6,004 bases of DNA from positions 1 to 6,004 of the forward strand of contig JANXYE010000113.1 of assembly GCA_025350285.1 (NCBI GenBank), in the 5' to 3' direction. Both the position numbers and the translations under genes were made by a program. The notes below the pieces were generated by a model. The model did not search any database. It was not told the origin of the DNA and saw nothing but the letters and a program-made list of their open reading frames with translations. This DNA is from Chloroflexota bacterium (lineage in GTDB: Bacteria > Chloroflexota > Dehalococcoidia > Tepidiformales > Tepidiformaceae). Below are positions 4,975 to 6,004 of this stretch, in pieces. Position 1 is the stretch's first letter; every line of letters starts with the position of its first letter.

Positions 4975-5329
4975 ACGAGAGATCGAACCGGCGGCAAATG
5001 CGGCCCAACCTGTGCCATCGTTCTACGAGCGGGTGTACGCGTTCGTCCGGCTGGTCCCTCGCGGGAGCGTCATCACCTATGGCAACGTGGCGCTCTATCT
5101 CGGTTCGCCGATGGCTGCGCGGGCCGTGGGCTACGCCTTGAACGCGCTCCAGCCAGGTAACGATGTGCCGTGGTGGAGGGTGATAAACGCCCAGGGCGCG
5201 ATTGTCTACAAGAACCGGGGCACAAGCGCCGACCTGCAACGAGCGCTGCTCGAACGCGAGGCCGTTGTGTTCGATTCCGAAGGGCACGCCGATCTCGGCC
5301 GCTTCCGCTGGTGGCCGCCGGAAGTGTGA
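4961..5329 (+). CDS. Alkyltransferase-like (ATL) DNA-damage protein, MGMT DNA-binding domain without the catalytic Cys
   Basis: 122 residues with the DNA-binding domain of O6-methylguanine-DNA methyltransferases: FYERVYAFVRLVPRGSVITYG (about 21-41), helix-turn-helix with the arginine finger in ARAVGYAL (R54), and VPWWRVINAQGAI (69-81). The active-site PCHR of repair enzymes is PWWR here, so Trp71 replaces the methyl-accepting Cys. That is the mark of ATL proteins, which bind O6-alkylguanine, flip it out, and recruit nucleotide excision repair rather than removing the alkyl group. Tyr40 matches the conserved Tyr of MGMT that helps rotate the base. The first 19 residues are a polar tail; the last 30 (EGHADLGRFRWWPPE) are the usual C-terminal loop of ATLs. 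The gene is divergent from the CoA-transferase over 24 bases, with no functional link visible. ATG at 4961 preceded by GGGGAGAG. Confidence 0.93.
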   Translation: MHQPKREIEPAANAAQPVPSFYERVYAFVRLVPRGSVITYGNVALYLGSPMAARAVGYALNALQPGNDVPWWRVINAQGAIVYKNRGTSADLQRALLEREAVVFDSEGHADLGRFRWWPPEV

Positions 5330-5589
5330 CCAGCAGTTCGCTGCAGGTGAGGTCCGGTCTTCGCACGATGTAGGGCATCCACTTGGTCCGGACCGCTTGG
5401 CTGCGAGCCCCCTTGAGAGACCGCTCCGTATCCGTCGCGACTCGATGGCCGCGTGGGTGCTCTTGTGCCACGCCGCCAATCCTAGCCGCGAGTGACGAAC
5501 GAGCGGTCCGTTCATGCCCGTGCCACGCCTGAGGCACTGAACAATCTGGCCGTTCGCTGCAAGGGGGTGCAGGACGCATCACGATCGGC
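5330..5589. other. Gap with no recognisable gene
   Basis: Between the alkyltransferase-like stop and the P450 promoter I see no convincing coding frame, tRNA or known structured RNA. Short frames on both strands lack protein-like composition or ribosome sites. It holds a 10-bp palindrome GGTCCGGACC at 5385-5394 with a GGTCCGG partner at 5351-5357, and an 8-bp inverted pair GACCGCTC (5419-5426) and GAGCGGTC (5501-5508). These could be chance in GC-rich DNA or relics of a lost gene. Confidence 0.5.
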
Positions 5590-5595
5590 TAGAAT
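5567..5595 (+). promoter_or_regulatory. Probable promoter of the cytochrome P450 gene
   Basis: TAGAAT (5590-5595) matches TATAAT at five of six positions and a weak GTGCAG (5567-5572) stands 17 bases upstream. Transcription would start near 5602, just before the palindrome, giving a leader of about 39 bases. Confidence 0.45.
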
Positions 5596-5609
5596 CGAGC
5601 CACAAACTC

Positions 5610-5626
5610 GAATCCGATTCGGATTC
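5610..5626. promoter_or_regulatory. Perfect 17-base palindrome, candidate operator of the P450 gene
   Basis: GAATCCGA, a central T, then TCGGATTC: 8-bp arms that are exact reverse complements. It sits between the -10 box and the ribosome binding site, where a bound repressor would block transcription. Size and symmetry suit a dimeric TetR- or MarR-type protein. As RNA the loop would be only one base, so a DNA site is the better reading. Confidence 0.55.
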
Positions 5627-5628
5627 TT

Positions 5629-5633
5629 AGGAG
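5629..5633 (+). promoter_or_regulatory. Shine-Dalgarno AGGAG of the P450 gene
   Basis: AGGAG, 7 bases before the ATG at 5641, fixes the start of the P450. Confidence 0.7.
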
Positions 5634-5640
5634 CCGGAAC

Positions 5641-6004
5641 ATGGCCGATCCAGCAGCCGCCCAACCAGAACGCCCCAACAACGCCGGCGTCTACGCCCAG
5701 GCGTTCATCACCGACCCGTACCCAATCCTGAAGGTGCTCCGCGAACAGGGTCGCGTGTTTAGTGAGCCGAATTCCGGCCGTGTGCTGCTCCTGCGGCAGG
5801 CGGATATCGAGCCGATCCTGCGCGACCGGACGCTCTCCCACGACCCGCGCAAGGCCGAGCTTACGCCGATGATGCAGGCCCTCTTCGCGCGCCAGCCACG
5901 CCGCGAGCCCAGCATGCTCACGCTCGATGCGCCGGACCACACACGGCTGCGGAGTCTGGTGAACAAGGCGTTCACGCCGCGCGCCGTCGAGAACATGCGC
6001 GGCC
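5641..6004 (+). CDS. Bacterial cytochrome P450, N-terminal part; 3' end outside the window
   Basis: 121 residues of a protein expected to be about 400. Bacterial P450s are soluble heme monooxygenases that insert one oxygen atom from O2 into a substrate, with electrons from a ferredoxin or flavodoxin partner. Seen are the N-terminal [16 protein letters not shown] (about 22-37), the beta-1 and helix B region [17 protein letters not shown] (46-62), and the helix C signature [24 protein letters not shown] (91-114). In this, H100 and R104 normally contact the heme propionates. The oxygen-binding AGxxT, ExxR and Cys heme-ligand motifs lie beyond the right edge, so activity cannot be judged. There is no membrane anchor, as expected for bacteria. 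It is read divergently from nothing nearby and is probably controlled from the palindrome in its leader. No redox partner is visible. Family is sure; substrate is unknown. Confidence 0.95.
   Translation, partial: MADPAAAQPERPNNAGVYAQAFITDPYPILKVLREQGRVFSEPNSGRVLLLRQADIEPILRDRTLSHDPRKAELTPMMQALFARQPRREPSMLTLDAPDHTRLRSLVNKAFTPRAVENMRG

Noticed and set aside
5330..5347. Hairpin with a TTCG loop just after the alkyltransferase-like stop codon, considered as a terminator
   Set aside because: The stem is only four base pairs plus a mismatch and three more, and no T-run follows on either strand.
5345..5400. GGTCCGG stretch considered as a signal recognition particle RNA
   Set aside because: The diagnostic GGAAGGAAGCAGC continuation of the conserved loop is absent.
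4937..5515. Upstream extension of the CoA-transferase frame (193 extra codons)
   Set aside because: It is antisense to the alkyltransferase-like gene, and the family N-terminus begins at the ATG at 4936.
5073..5582. Minus-strand frame of 169 codons across the gap and the alkyltransferase-like gene
   Set aside because: Half is antisense to a certain gene, and the remainder shows no motif, ribosome site or promoter.

Overview
This window is GC-rich bacterial DNA with no phage, insertion-sequence, CRISPR or tRNA signal on either strand. It looks like chromosomal DNA from a free-living, probably aerobic bacterium. A Chloroflexota lineage (Dehalococcoidia/SAR202-like) is my best guess. It rests on the gene mix (HxlR regulator with an SCP2-like tail, class III CoA-transferase, P450), on a small HxH...CxxC protein type I associate with that phylum, and on -10 hexamers placed right next to start codons. 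This assignment is inference, not proof.

Layout, left to right. 1-417 (+) is the C-terminal part of a diguanylate cyclase (GGEEF motif and RxxD inhibitory site) that runs off the left edge. 497-1246 (+) is a complete YebC/PmpR/TACO1-family gene. Convergent to it is a minus-strand run read from right to left: an HxlR-type winged-helix regulator with an SCP2-like C-terminal domain (2907-2191), an unrecognised 102-residue protein (2152-1844) and a nucleotidyltransferase-fold protein (1830-1270). The gaps are only 38 and 13 bases. The last two look like a co-expressed pair, possibly toxin-antitoxin-like.

The 144-base region 2908-3051 between the HxlR gene and a divergent 62-residue HxH...CxxC protein (3052-3240, +) is the most structured non-coding stretch. 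It holds a good forward promoter (TTGACA, 16 bases, TAGACT), a 17-base direct repeat present twice (15/17 identical), a perfect 7-bp inverted repeat, and a consensus ribosome binding site. I read it as a local switch run by the HxlR protein. The small gene ends in two hairpins, the second a clear intrinsic terminator.

Next come a small three-helix membrane protein (3615-3376, -) and a complete class III (CaiB/BaiF) CoA-transferase (4936-3755, -). Divergent from the latter across 24 bases is an alkyltransferase-like DNA-damage protein (4961-5329, +) with Trp in place of the catalytic Cys. After about 310 bases without a recognisable gene, a cytochrome P450 begins at 5641 and runs off the right edge. 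It is preceded by a perfect 17-base palindrome.

Most genes are ordinary housekeeping or metabolic types. I did not find a large undescribed system. The best candidates for something new are the HxlR/62-residue-protein switch and the 102-residue-protein/nucleotidyltransferase pair.
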